A stretch of 64,000 bases of DNA from an uncultured Alphaproteobacteria bacterium (GTDB lineage: Bacteria > Pseudomonadota > Alphaproteobacteria > Caulobacterales > Hyphomonadaceae), in assembly GCA_903831255.1 (NCBI GenBank), contig CAIKWZ010000009.1, positions 62,001 to 126,000 on the forward strand, read 5' to 3'. The position numbers and the translations under genes were made by a program. A model generated the notes under the pieces. The model was given only the letters and a program-made list of their open reading frames with translations, was not told the DNA's origin and searched no databases. Of the stretch, positions 1-8,937 are shown one piece after another (within the stretch, counting starts at the first letter, position 1; each line of letters starts with the position of its first letter).

Positions 1-1070
1 CTCAGAAGCAGCTCGGCATGGAGGTTCTGGCTCGTCTTGGTCGTCAGGCTCAGGTCCCCGATCAGCGGCGGGGGAATGAGGCGCGCGATCTCAATCCCGA
101 CAGATTGCGGCGCTCGCATGGGTGTCTGGCCTCGTCGCGCCGGATCGTCCTCGAGTTGCGGCGGCCGGTGGCGGACCATGACCTTTCCCCGGACCTTCAC
201 GCCCATGTCTTCCAGAATGCGCTTTAAGCGCTCCGCGGCGGCCGACGCCGGATCCTCAAGACTGACCACAAGCGTTCTCGGGGCGGATCCAATGGGCATT
301 CGTCCGTAGAGCCTGATCGCTTCACCGCCCGGTCGCCTTTCCAGGGTCAGATCCATGGGACCCTCGAGGCCTGTCGTCGCCTCATTGAGGATCGGAAGAA
401 GGTCGTCGCCTGTTCTCCATGCTGCCGTGACCCCGCCTCCCGGCGCTAAGGCAGGCGACACGGTGAGCCAGAGCTCATTGTTGTTGACGCTCAGGGCCGA
501 TACCGCAGCGCCCGAGCGGGTCTCAAGATTGTTCCAGCTCCAGCCCGCTCCCCAGCGTTCATCGGGAAAAAGGGTGTCGTCTCCGATCAGATCATCGATC
601 TCTGTGATTGAAGCTTGCCGGACCGACGCGGCGAGCTCCCTCAGACAGAAGACTTCGCAATCCGGTCCGTCTCCGAGCCGACCGTCCCCGCCGCCGACGA
701 TCACAAGATCCGGCGCGCCCCCGGTTTCGTTCTCCTCAAGGCGAAGAGATGGGCCGAAGGAGGGATCAGGCGTCGAGACCTCTTTCAGACTGTGAAAGAG
801 CGCAGCTGTTGTCAGAAGTTTGGTGTTTGAGGCGGGTGTGAAACGTTCCTCGGGCCTGATGGCGATCAGTTCCTCTCCATCGAGCGTCGCCACCACGAGG
901 CCCCACCGGACGCCTTCAAGTCCGGGCGCGCTGAGCGGCGCCATGACGTCTCGCTTCAGTCCGGATCCTGACATGCATCCGCTCAGGGCCAGAGCGAGAC
1001 AGATAAGGCCCAGTTTATGGAACGCGCCGATATGTGAGAGCGCTCTGAGCGTGGTCTCCCGGTGGGTCAT
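1..1070 (-). CDS. dacB: PBP4-type D-Ala-D-Ala carboxypeptidase/endopeptidase, lipoprotein, 3' end cut by window edge
   Basis: About 356 residues are visible and the frame stays open to base 1, so the C-terminus is outside the window. The N-terminus has a hydrophobic stretch ending in LSGC (Cys32), a lipobox, so the protein is probably anchored to a membrane facing the periplasm. Penicillin-binding active-site elements of peptidase family S13 are present: SNTK at residues 81-84 (nucleophile Ser81) and SVN at 194-196. The third KTG-type motif would lie beyond the edge. The family trims or opens peptidoglycan peptide cross-links. The start ATG overlaps the stop of the DUF2891 gene (TGATG), so it is translationally coupled to the 5-oxoproline operon, an unusual partner. 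The family call is firm from the two motifs; dacB as symbol is by class only. Confidence 0.82.
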   Translation of the reverse strand, partial: MTHRETTLRALSHIGAFHKLGLICLALALSGCMSGSGLKRDVMAPLSAPGLEGVRWGLVVATLDGEELIAIRPEERFTPASNTKLLTTAALFHSLKEVSTPDPSFGPSLRLEENETGGAPDLVIVGGGDGRLGDGPDCEVFCLRELAASVRQASITEIDDLIGDDTLFPDERWGAGWSWNNLETRSGAAVSALSVNNNELWLTVSPALAPGGGVTAAWRTGDDLLPILNEATTGLEGPMDLTLERRPGGEAIRLYGRMPIGSAPRTLVVSLEDPASAAAERLKRILEDMGVKVRGKVMVRHRPPQLEDDPARRGQTPMRAPQSVGIEIARLIPPPLIGDLSLTTKTSQNLHAELLL

Positions 1071-2077
1071 CAGCCTGTCTCCAGGGCGAGGGTCGCAAAT
1101 GTCGCGAGCCAGTGTTCGCCCGCATAATCGCCGGCGATGTGAGGCAGGCTCGCCTCGAGATGTCGGTCGGCTGCGGCGAGCGCCTGGTCGGTTCCCGGAC
1201 CTGGGCCGAGGGCCTGGGCGATCGATCGCCAGCACCAGGCGCGCGAGAGGTTCAATCCGTCCAGATGCGCGATCTTTCCATCCGACCGGTCGCTGACGAG
1301 CGCGGGCTCGAAAAGGTTCGCGGGTCTCCCCTCTTCGACCTGGGGAAGAAAGTCAGCAAACCAGCCGGGAAACGCGTCCGACGGGAGGAACCGACGCATG
1401 CACTCGGCTTCCATGAGCGCTGGCGAGAGAAAATCGTCCTGTGACGGCTCCCACGCCTGGCATCCCTGATCCTTCAGATACCAGGAGAGGCAGCGCTCCT
1501 GCATGAGATTGAAGAGGCCTTGATCGCATCGTTCAGCGTAGTCCGCGCTCAGACGCAGGGCGAAGGCTGTAGATGAGTGCACGCCTGTTCTCACCGGATA
1601 GGAGCACAGCGGGAGGAAGGTGCGGAAGCGCTCGGCGAACAGTTCCGTCAGCGGTCGCAGGCGGTCGGCTGCGGCGAGAAGACGGGGCTCGGGGCTCTGG
1701 TCCATCTCCGCCTGAAGCGCAAGCAGCCAGGCCCAGCCGTAAGGACGCTCGAAGCCTCGGGTCTCGGGGCGGGCAAGGTAATCGCACTCGGCCGCTATGT
1801 TATCCGTGCTGAAGCGTGACGCTATCAGGTCGATCGTCTGTCCCGTCTGAGAAAGGCCTGGCCAGCGGCGTACGATGCGGGAGAGAAGCCAGTACCCGTG
1901 AACGCAGGAGTGCCAGTCGAAGCTGCCGAAAAAGACGGGATGCAGATCTCGAGGACGCTTTGCGTCCGTCGGCCCTCCCAGGACATGATCCAGCTTGTGG
2001 GGAAATTCGCGGCTGACATGGCCGAGGGCGATGTCTGCGAAGCGGGCCGCCAGATCGGACGTGAGGATACGGGTCAT
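1070..2077 (-). CDS. DUF2891 family protein
   Basis: 335 residues, probably cytoplasmic since no signal peptide or membrane segment is visible. I recognise DUF2891 from blocks typical of that family: FDWHSCVHGYW near residues 53-63, RTGVHSSTAFAL near 163, and EPSQDDFLSPALMEAE near 215. The conserved His/Trp-rich first block could form a ligand or metal site, but that is inference. Function is not established to my knowledge. It sits in an operon with oxoprolinase and the DUF969/DUF979 transporter pair. Its ATG overlaps the DUF979 stop by 4 nt (ATGA) and its stop overlaps the carboxypeptidase start, so all are co-translated. A role in 5-oxoproline or pyroglutamyl-peptide metabolism is therefore the leading guess. 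Confidence 0.85.
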   Translation of the reverse strand: MTRILTSDLAARFADIALGHVSREFPHKLDHVLGGPTDAKRPRDLHPVFFGSFDWHSCVHGYWLLSRIVRRWPGLSQTGQTIDLIASRFSTDNIAAECDYLARPETRGFERPYGWAWLLALQAEMDQSPEPRLLAAADRLRPLTELFAERFRTFLPLCSYPVRTGVHSSTAFALRLSADYAERCDQGLFNLMQERCLSWYLKDQGCQAWEPSQDDFLSPALMEAECMRRFLPSDAFPGWFADFLPQVEEGRPANLFEPALVSDRSDGKIAHLDGLNLSRAWCWRSIAQALGPGPGTDQALAAADRHLEASLPHIAGDYAGEHWLATFATLALETG

Positions 2078-3036
2078 GAGGAAAACGCCAGACCGTTCAT
2101 GAGGATGATATTGACCACAAGAAGACCCAGCGCGGTCGGCGCCTGAGCGCGTATCACGCCGTTGAAGGCGCGCTGGCGATCGGGCAGGTCAAGAAGATTG
2201 GCTGGCACCACGTTGAAGTTCGCCGCCATGGGGGTCAGCAGCGTTCCGCAGAAGCCCGCGAGCATGCCGATGGCGCACACCGCCGCCGGATCTCCTCCGA
2301 ACCCCCTGATGAGGATCGGCAGGCCAATGGCTGCGGTCATGACCGGAAAGGCGGCGAAGGCGTTGCCCATCATGATGGTGAACAGCGCCATGCCGAGGCA
2401 ATAGGCGATCACCGCGGTCGTACGCGTCTCAAGGGGCAGCCAGAGAGAGGCGAGACGACCGACCTCCTCGCCAACGCCGGCGGCGAGAAAGACCGCGCCA
2501 AGCGCCGCCAGCATCTGTGGCAGGATGGCTGCCCATCCGACGGTCTCGAGAAGACGGCGCGCCTCCTCAAGCGGCGCGAGAGCCGGGGGACGCAGCCAGA
2601 TCATGAGAACGCCGACCGCGATGAGGGCGCCGATGGCGAGGCAGATCAATGTCGCCTGACCAGGATCGATCCAATCCGCCGCCCAGGCGCTCTGGCGCAC
2701 CAGCAGCGTTCCGGCGAGGGCGGTCGTTGGAATGATGAGCGCCGGAAGGAAGAGCAGGTTTCCATGTCGTCGCGCCTGGGCGAGCCGCGTCTCGCCTGTC
2801 GGAAGAGAGGCTGCGCCCTTGCCCAGACCCAGAGCTCCGAGCATGACAAGGCCCGTCGCGATCAGACCGTTCCCGAGGTCCCCGATCTGGTTGCCGAACA
2901 GGAAACTCACCGCCATGAGACCCCAGAACAGGGCGTTGATCAGGCGCCTCGGGTTCGTTGTGTCCCGGGCGGAGAGCATGGAAATTGCGGCGAAGAAGAG
3001 GCCGGCGAGGCCGTAGACGTGGGTGAGCGTGATCAT
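2074..3036 (-). CDS. DUF979 membrane protein, putative 5-oxoproline transporter subunit
   Basis: 320 residues from the ATG that overlaps the DUF969 stop by 4 nt; the frame is open further upstream, but that stretch is DUF969 coding in another frame. The protein is almost entirely hydrophobic, with roughly eight to nine membrane segments, starting MITLTHVYGLAGLFF. It is encoded directly after DUF969, its constant partner. NCBI family names, as I recall them, describe DUF969 and DUF979 as the two subunits of a 5-oxoproline transporter. The adjacent oxoprolinase fits: uptake of 5-oxoproline followed by ATP-driven opening to glutamate. The transporter assignment rests on that recollection plus context; the membrane topology is seen directly. 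Confidence 0.83.
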   Translation of the reverse strand: MITLTHVYGLAGLFFAAISMLSARDTTNPRRLINALFWGLMAVSFLFGNQIGDLGNGLIATGLVMLGALGLGKGAASLPTGETRLAQARRHGNLLFLPALIIPTTALAGTLLVRQSAWAADWIDPGQATLICLAIGALIAVGVLMIWLRPPALAPLEEARRLLETVGWAAILPQMLAALGAVFLAAGVGEEVGRLASLWLPLETRTTAVIAYCLGMALFTIMMGNAFAAFPVMTAAIGLPILIRGFGGDPAAVCAIGMLAGFCGTLLTPMAANFNVVPANLLDLPDRQRAFNGVIRAQAPTALGLLVVNIILMNGLAFSS

Positions 3037-3755
3037 CGGGCGCTGCTCGCTGTCGTATCGCTCAGGCGTCGTCTCAGCGTGTTGTCGAGGAGGAGCAGGC
3101 GCGTCCCATGGATGAGAAGGGCCGCGATCGCCGTCGGGATCGCGTAAATCGAGAGGTCCAGAGGCTCCACGATGATCCCGCTCTGCTGAAGGAACCCCAC
3201 CATCAGCAGGATCGATCCGATCGCGATAAAGATGTCTTCGCCGAAGAAGAGGCCGATGTTGTCCGCTCCTGCGGCGTGTGCCCGGATCAGCATCCGTTCG
3301 CGCTCCTGAAGGGGACCTATTGTCGTCTCCGCCGCGCCTTCGGCCATCGGAGCGATGAGAGGGCGCACCATCTGCGCATGACCGCCCAGAGACGTCAGGC
3401 CAAGGGCTGCTGCTCCCTGTCTTACGACGAAGTAGATGCCCAGGAGACGCCCCGGGCTGGCTGCCCTGACCGCGCTGACAAGGCGCCGGGCCTGTTCCTG
3501 AAGGCCCGAACGTTCGAGAAGGCCGATGGCCGCCAGAACGATCCAGACCGCGCTGATAAAACGGCTGTCGTTGAAGGCTCGTCCAAAGGTCCTGAGGGTG
3601 TCTGTCGCCGCGAGGCCAAGGGCCCCTATGTCGACGCCTGGCGTCCACGCTGCGCCAAGACCGGTCGTCGCCGCTGCTGCGAGGACGACCAGGAGGGGGT
3701 GAGCGCGAAGCAGAAATCCCAGCGCCACCACGGCGATGCCCAGGAGTGCGAACAT
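3033..3755 (-). CDS. DUF969 membrane protein, putative 5-oxoproline transporter subunit
   Basis: 240 residues from the ATG giving MFALLGIAVVALGFLL. An in-frame ATG 21 nt further upstream lies inside the oxoprolinase gene and has a poorer ribosome site; GGAG stands 8 nt before the chosen start. Five or more hydrophobic segments are visible. A conserved-looking central block, QGAAALGLTSLGGHAQMVRP, is typical of DUF969. The oxoprolinase stop lies only 2 nt upstream, so the genes are coupled. With DUF979 it would form an inner-membrane carrier for 5-oxoproline (family knowledge and context). Confidence 0.83.
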   Translation of the reverse strand: MFALLGIAVVALGFLLRAHPLLVVLAAAATTGLGAAWTPGVDIGALGLAATDTLRTFGRAFNDSRFISAVWIVLAAIGLLERSGLQEQARRLVSAVRAASPGRLLGIYFVVRQGAAALGLTSLGGHAQMVRPLIAPMAEGAAETTIGPLQERERMLIRAHAAGADNIGLFFGEDIFIAIGSILLMVGFLQQSGIIVEPLDLSIYAIPTAIAALLIHGTRLLLLDNTLRRRLSDTTASSAR

Positions 3756-3757
3756 GT

Positions 3758-6700
3758 CTAGGTCTCCGTCACGCATGGAGGTCCGTAGCCTCCGCCTCCA
3801 GGGGTCGAGATGATCAGGACATCGCCGGCGTCAACCGAGACCGGATCGGTTCCAAGGCTCTCTTCGACGCCGCCTGCCGCCCGCGCCCACCTTGAGCCTG
3901 CGGGTAATCCGGCCTCTCCGCCTGCGAGCCCGAAGGGCGAGGTTCGTCGTCGGGTCGCAAGAATGGCTGCGGTCATGGGCGATCGGAAGCGGATTGCGCG
4001 CACCACGCCGTCTCCTCCCCTCTGGCGACCGCGACCGCCTGATCCGCGGCGGATCTCGAAGGTCTCGAGCAGAACCGGAAATCGTGTTTCGAGGATTTCA
4101 GGATCGGTCAGACGGGAGTTGGTCATGTGGGTCTGAACTGCGTCCGCGCCGTCGAAATCCGGCCCGGCGCCTGCGCCGCCGCAGATCGTTTCATAGTACT
4201 GGCGCTCGTGATCGCCGAAGGTGAAATTGTTCATCGTGCCCTGCGACGCGGCAAGAACGCCAAGAGCGCCATACAGAACGTCGACTGTCACCTGGCTGGT
4301 TTCCACATTGCCCGCGACCACCGCGGCGCCGGGCTCGGGATTGAGAAGACATCCGGGCGGGACCACAAGATCGATCGGGGTCATGCAGCCCTCGTTCAAC
4401 GGGATCGCCTCCCTGACCAGCGTCCGGAACACGTAGAGGACCGCCGCCCGGGCGATGGCGAGGGGAGCGTTGTAGTTGTCTCCGGTCTGCAGGCTCGTGC
4501 CCGTGAAATCGATTTTCACGCGTCGCGCTTCGCGATCAGGATCAATTCGCACGGCGATCACGGCGCCATTGTCGAGCCTCGCCTCGAAGGCTCCGGGTTC
4601 GAGGGTGTCGATCACGCGCCTTATGTGTTCGGCGGCGTTCTTCTGGACATGACCCATATAGGCCCGCACGCCGGCGAGGCCGTATTCGGCGACAAGGGAT
4701 TTCAGTTCCTCGCCGCCCCGACGGCAGGCGGCGATCTGCGCTTTCAGATCTGCGATGTTTCGGTCGATATTGCGGGCGGGATAGGGGCCCGAGGCGAACA
4801 CGGAGCGGGCCTCAGCTTCGAGGATGGTCCCGTTCTCAGCCAGCAGGAGATTGTCGAGGATCACCCCCTCCTCCTCGATCCGAACGCTGTTCGGGGGCAT
4901 GGATCCGGGCGTGACGCCGCCGATGTCGGCATGATGGCCGCGGGCGGCGGCAAAGAAGGAGGGTTCAGGATCTCCCTCAAGGAACACAGGAGCCATGAGG
5001 GTGATATCGGGAAGGTGGGTTCCTCCGGCATGCGGGGCATTCAGCATGTAGATATCGCCGTCCCGCATGCCCCGTCCGTCGCGCTCGCGCGTGCGACGCG
5101 CCTTCACGACGCGTATGCTTTCGCCCATTGAACCCAGATGAACGGGGATGTGAGGCGCATTGGCGACGAGGCCCCCGTCGCGGTCGAAGATCGCACAGGA
5201 GAAGTCCAGTCGTTCACGGATATTGACCGAGGCTGCGGTCATCTGAAGCGCAAGGCCCATCTCCTCGGCGATGCTCATGAAGCGATTGTTGAAGATCTCG
5301 AGAAGGATGGGATCGGGACGCAGGGCTTCCAGGCGACGGGCAGGCCTCTCTCCGCAGCGTTCCAGAATGAGATCGCCTTCTGCTGTCACCCGCGCCTTCC
5401 ATCCGCTCGCGACCCACGTGTTGGCGCTCGCCTCCGTGATCAGGGCAGGTCCGTCGATTGTCGACGCCTCGGTCAGGTCTTCGCGTCTCCAGACGCGCTC
5501 TGTGTCCTTAAGGGTTACATCCTGCACGTCAGTCCGGGGCGTGTCAGCGCAATGGCGCACGCCCGGCGGACGCTCCGCCTCGATCACGGCTTCAGCTGAG
5601 AGAGCGGCGAGGATGAGGCTGCGGCCGCTGTCGATGAATCCGAAACGCCTGCGGTGTTCGGCTTCAAAGGCGGCCCGGAGATCGCCCTCATAGGGCCATG
5701 GGAAGCCCAGCTCGACCTCGCCCCCGTCGTACCGCAAGGACGCGGTCAGACGTGTGGTCACGATCTCGCCTGGCGAGGCCTGAGACATGAGCGCCTCCCG
5801 GGCGGCCGTCATCAGATCCTGCGCGCGGGCGGTCGGTTCGACCGTCTCCAGGGGTTCGGCGATTGTGGTTTCGCGAACGGTCCGAAGGTCCGCCCGTCCC
5901 ATTCCCCAGGCGGACAGGACCCCGGCGTGACGGTGAAGAAGGATCGTCTGAACTCCGACAAGGTCCGCAACCGCGCATGCATGCTGTCCGCCCGCCCCTC
6001 CGAAGGCGCAAAGAACATATCCGGCGGGATCATATCCGCGCTGGATCGAGATCTGACGGATCGCCTCGGCCATGTGGCGATCTGCAATGTCGATGAAGCC
6101 CTGGGCGAGGGTCTCTTCCGACAGCCTTGAGCCGGAGGCCTTCTCGATCTGGGAAGAGATGTGCTGCAGCCTCGCGCGACTGGCCTCCGGATCGGGCGGC
6201 TGATCGCCTCCGGGACCGAAGATCGCCGGAAAGCAGTCCGTCCGAATTCGACCGAGGACCAAATTGCAGTCCGTGATCGTCAGGGGGCCGCCTCTGCGGT
6301 AACAGGCCGGTCCCGGATCAGCTCCGGCTGACTCTGGTCCGACCCTGAGGCGCGCGCCGTCGAACCGGCAGATCGATCCGCCTCCGGCCGCCACCGTGTG
6401 AATGCGGAGCATAGGCGCACTGATCCTGACGCCGTCGATGACGGTGTCGTGGGTGTGTTCAAAGGCGCCTGCGAAGTGCGAGACGTCGGTTGAGGTTCCG
6501 CCCATGTCGAAACCGATCGACTGGCTGAAGCCTGCGGCTCTCGCCGCCGCCGCCATGCCCGCCACGCCGCCGGCCGGTCCTGACAGGATGGCTGACCGAC
6601 CATCGAAGGCGTCCGCCCGCGTGAGGCCCCCATTCGACTGCATGAAGTAAACGCGTTTCCCTGCACCAAAGGCGGCGGCGATCCTTCGGGTATAGGACTG

Positions 6701-7345
6701 AAGGCCTGGCGACAGGTAGGCGTTGGCGACGGTTGTGTCCGTTCTCGGTATGAAGCGGATGAGCCCAGACATTTCGGAGCTCAGGGACACGTGGGAGAAC
6801 CCCGCCTCGCGTGCAAGGTCTCCGGCCCGCTGTTCATGACCCGGATAGGCCCAGGCGTGCAGGCATGCGATCGCGCAGGCGTCGAAGCCATCCGCCCGGG
6901 CCTGGGCCAGATCTTCCCGGAGACGGTCTTCGTCGAGGGGGATCAGGATCTCGCCTTCCGCCGTCACCCGCTCGCGCAGCGCGAAGGTCCGTGCATGAAG
7001 ACGAGACGGTTTGACGATTTTCAGCGCGAAGATGTCGGGACGAGCCTGATGACCGATATCGAGAGCGTCTGTGAAGCCCTCGGTGATCAACAGAGCGACC
7101 TTCTCGCCGCGCCGCTCGAGAAGAGCATTGGTGGCGACGGTCGTTCCCATCTTGACGACATCGATGTCGCTCACCTGCGCATCATGTTCAGTCAGAATGG
7201 CGCGGACGCCTTCGATCGCTGCGTCCTCATAGCGCTCCGGATTGTGGGAGAGAAGCTTTCGGACCAGCTCACGCCCGTCGGGAGCGACGGCCACGATGTC
7301 GGTGAACGTTCCGCCGCGATCGATGTGGAATCTCCATCCTCGCAT
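3758..7345 (-). CDS. 5-oxoprolinase (ATP-hydrolysing), single-chain HyuA-HyuB fusion
   Basis: 1195 residues, close to the length of eukaryotic-type single-chain 5-oxoprolinases. It cleaves 5-oxo-L-proline to L-glutamate using ATP. The N-terminal HyuA-like half begins with FHIDRGGTFTDIV (residues 6-18, nucleotide-binding loop) and carries a second actin-like phosphate motif, GFDMGGTSTDVS, near residue 280. The HyuB-like half begins around residue 665 (ILLEIFNNRFMSIAEEMG) and ends with a Gly-rich GGGGYGPP tail. Start: ATG 7345 preceded by AAGGA. It is the first gene of the coupled run oxoprolinase-DUF969-DUF979-DUF2891-carboxypeptidase. Hydantoinase or acetone carboxylase homologues share the fold, but the fused order and the DUF969/979 neighbours favour oxoprolinase. 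Confidence 0.9.
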   Translation of the reverse strand: MRGWRFHIDRGGTFTDIVAVAPDGRELVRKLLSHNPERYEDAAIEGVRAILTEHDAQVSDIDVVKMGTTVATNALLERRGEKVALLITEGFTDALDIGHQARPDIFALKIVKPSRLHARTFALRERVTAEGEILIPLDEDRLREDLAQARADGFDACAIACLHAWAYPGHEQRAGDLAREAGFSHVSLSSEMSGLIRFIPRTDTTVANAYLSPGLQSYTRRIAAAFGAGKRVYFMQSNGGLTRADAFDGRSAILSGPAGGVAGMAAAARAAGFSQSIGFDMGGTSTDVSHFAGAFEHTHDTVIDGVRISAPMLRIHTVAAGGGSICRFDGARLRVGPESAGADPGPACYRRGGPLTITDCNLVLGRIRTDCFPAIFGPGGDQPPDPEASRARLQHISSQIEKASGSRLSEETLAQGFIDIADRHMAEAIRQISIQRGYDPAGYVLCAFGGAGGQHACAVADLVGVQTILLHRHAGVLSAWGMGRADLRTVRETTIAEPLETVEPTARAQDLMTAAREALMSQASPGEIVTTRLTASLRYDGGEVELGFPWPYEGDLRAAFEAEHRRRFGFIDSGRSLILAALSAEAVIEAERPPGVRHCADTPRTDVQDVTLKDTERVWRREDLTEASTIDGPALITEASANTWVASGWKARVTAEGDLILERCGERPARRLEALRPDPILLEIFNNRFMSIAEEMGLALQMTAASVNIRERLDFSCAIFDRDGGLVANAPHIPVHLGSMGESIRVVKARRTRERDGRGMRDGDIYMLNAPHAGGTHLPDITLMAPVFLEGDPEPSFFAAARGHHADIGGVTPGSMPPNSVRIEEEGVILDNLLLAENGTILEAEARSVFASGPYPARNIDRNIADLKAQIAACRRGGEELKSLVAEYGLAGVRAYMGHVQKNAAEHIRRVIDTLEPGAFEARLDNGAVIAVRIDPDREARRVKIDFTGTSLQTGDNYNAPLAIARAAVLYVFRTLVREAIPLNEGCMTPIDLVVPPGCLLNPEPGAAVVAGNVETSQVTVDVLYGALGVLAASQGTMNNFTFGDHERQYYETICGGAGAGPDFDGADAVQTHMTNSRLTDPEILETRFPVLLETFEIRRGSGGRGRQRGGDGVVRAIRFRSPMTAAILATRRRTSPFGLAGGEAGLPAGSRWARAAGGVEESLGTDPVSVDAGDVLIISTPGGGGYGPPCVTET

Positions 7346-7404
7346 GACGGATCCTTCACGACTTCATCGCGTCCCTGATCTTCCTGCCGCCGCTCTTTGT
7401 CCCG

Positions 7405-8526
7405 TCAGGCTGATTTCTGGACGAAGACGGTTCCGGCCGAGTATCCGGCCCCGAACGAACAGATCAGACCTCTATCCCCGGGCATGAAGTCTCCCGAGTG
7501 GAGATGGAAGGCGATGATCGAGCCGGCCGAGGATGTGTTGGCGTACTGATCGAGGACAGTGGGGCTCTCGGTCTCACTGGCTTCCCGGCCGAGCACCTTT
7601 TCTGCGATGAGGCGGTTCATGTTCGCATTGGCCTGGTGGAGCCACATGCGCTTCAGGTCCGAGGCGGACATGCCCAGTCGATCGAGTTCCGACTGGATCA
7701 TCGAGGCCACCATCGGAACCACTTCCCGGAAAACCTTGCGACCTTCCTGAATGAAGAGTTTGTCGGGCGCCCCCACAGTTTCCGGAGCGGTCCGGTTCAG
7801 GAAGCCGAAATTGTTGCGGATGTTGTTTGAAAACTGCGTCTTGAGATTGGTGCCGAGGATTGTCCAGGAGCCGGACGGCGCCATGTCTTCGGCTTCGATC
7901 AGCACGGCCGTCGCCACATCTCCGAAGATGAAGTGGCTGTCACGATCCGTGAAGTTGAGGTGCCCTGAGCAGATTTCGGGGTTTACCATCAGTACCGACC
8001 GCGCGCTGCCGGACCGGATGAAGTCCGCTGCCGTCTGGATGCCGAAGGTTGCTGAAGAGCAGGCGACGTTCATGTCGAAGGCGAAACCCTTCGCGCCGAT
8101 GGCGTCCTGAACTTCCACGGCCATGGCCGGATAGGCGCGCTGCATGTTGGAGGCGGCGCAGAGGACCGCGTCGACGTCGGACCCCGAGCGGCCGGCTCTC
8201 GAGAGGGCCTCATTGGCCGCCTTGACGGCGATTTCCGCAAGGATCGAGATCTCCTCATTGGGACGTTCCGGAAGGCGCGGGGCCATGATTCCCGGATCGA
8301 TGACGCCGCTCTTGTTCATCACGTAGCGCGACTTGATTCCTGAAGCCTTTTCGATGAATTCGACTGAGGAGTGGGTCTTGGGCGTTGCGGTCCCCGCCTC
8401 AATCTCTGCGCGGTGGTCCGCGTTCCACAGGTCCGCCCAGGCATTGTAGCTGGCGACGAGCTCTGCGTTTGAGACAGACTCGGCAGGCGTGAAGAGACCG
8501 GTGGAGGAGATGACCGGGCGCGTCAT
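7405..8526 (-). CDS. beta-ketoacyl-ACP synthase III, FabH2-like long form
   Basis: 373 residues from ATG 8526 (MTRPVISSTG), preceded by GAAAGG. The Cys-His-Asn triad of the KAS III family is visible: Cys156 in DMNVACSSATF, His297 in LHQANANMN and Asn330 in YANTSSAGS. The sequence style, with an insertion around residues 25-60, resembles the longer FabH2 group, such as Pseudomonas aeruginosa PA3286, which as I recall uses medium-chain acyl-CoA to feed fatty-acid synthesis. It is not in the usual plsX-fabH context, so it is probably an accessory enzyme. It ends 59 nt before the oxoprolinase start on the same strand and may share its transcript. Confidence 0.85.
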   Translation of the reverse strand: MTRPVISSTGLFTPAESVSNAELVASYNAWADLWNADHRAEIEAGTATPKTHSSVEFIEKASGIKSRYVMNKSGVIDPGIMAPRLPERPNEEISILAEIAVKAANEALSRAGRSGSDVDAVLCAASNMQRAYPAMAVEVQDAIGAKGFAFDMNVACSSATFGIQTAADFIRSGSARSVLMVNPEICSGHLNFTDRDSHFIFGDVATAVLIEAEDMAPSGSWTILGTNLKTQFSNNIRNNFGFLNRTAPETVGAPDKLFIQEGRKVFREVVPMVASMIQSELDRLGMSASDLKRMWLHQANANMNRLIAEKVLGREASETESPTVLDQYANTSSAGSIIAFHLHSGDFMPGDRGLICSFGAGYSAGTVFVQKSA

Positions 8527-8937
8527 GGGAACCTTTCGCGGCGATGTCGCCGTCCAGATGCGATAATGCTCTACCACGCGGTTTAGACCGAGGGCGGCAT
8601 GTCCGTCGAGAGGGGGGGCGCCCCGCGTCCGGGACGGGCGCTCATGCCGGCGCTCTTTCACAGACGCAATGCCGGGCGACCGAATCATCGGCGAGGTGTC
8701 GTTGGGTGAAGCGGTTCAGGTCTGCAGGCGGTCAACGTCCGATCGACGACCGTAGTTCACGCGGCTGTGATCGCGCCGGTGTTGAAAAACCAAAGCTTTC
8801 GCAAGACGCCGTCCCCCGGACGAAGGACGACAGGGGTTGTCAATCTTCGAAACGTGAGTCTAGCCTCTCATAGTCCGGTTTTATGCCGGATCAACAAAGA
8901 CGCCGTCGACAGAGGCAGGCGCACAGGGGAGAGAGAC
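8527..8937. other. 411-bp divergent intergenic region
   Basis: Separates the minus-strand KAS III gene from the plus-strand TonB receptor, so it must hold at least two promoters. A possible plus-strand sigma70-like pair is TTGTCA at 8837-8842 with TAGCCT at 8861-8866 (18-nt spacer); the -10 is weak. A short inverted repeat, TCCGG-N7-CCGGA, lies at 8874-8890 in the presumed leader. The receptor's ribosome site GGGGAGAGAG is at its end. No convincing gene is visible. Confidence 0.4.

Noticed and set aside
2074-3648. DUF969-DUF979 fusion suggested by one long open frame
   Set aside because: The upstream part is DUF969 coding read in another frame; the two genes overlap by ATGA and each has its own complete protein.
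4127-5131. A 334-codon plus-strand frame inside the oxoprolinase gene
   Set aside because: Lies wholly within the conserved HyuB half; no domain recognised.
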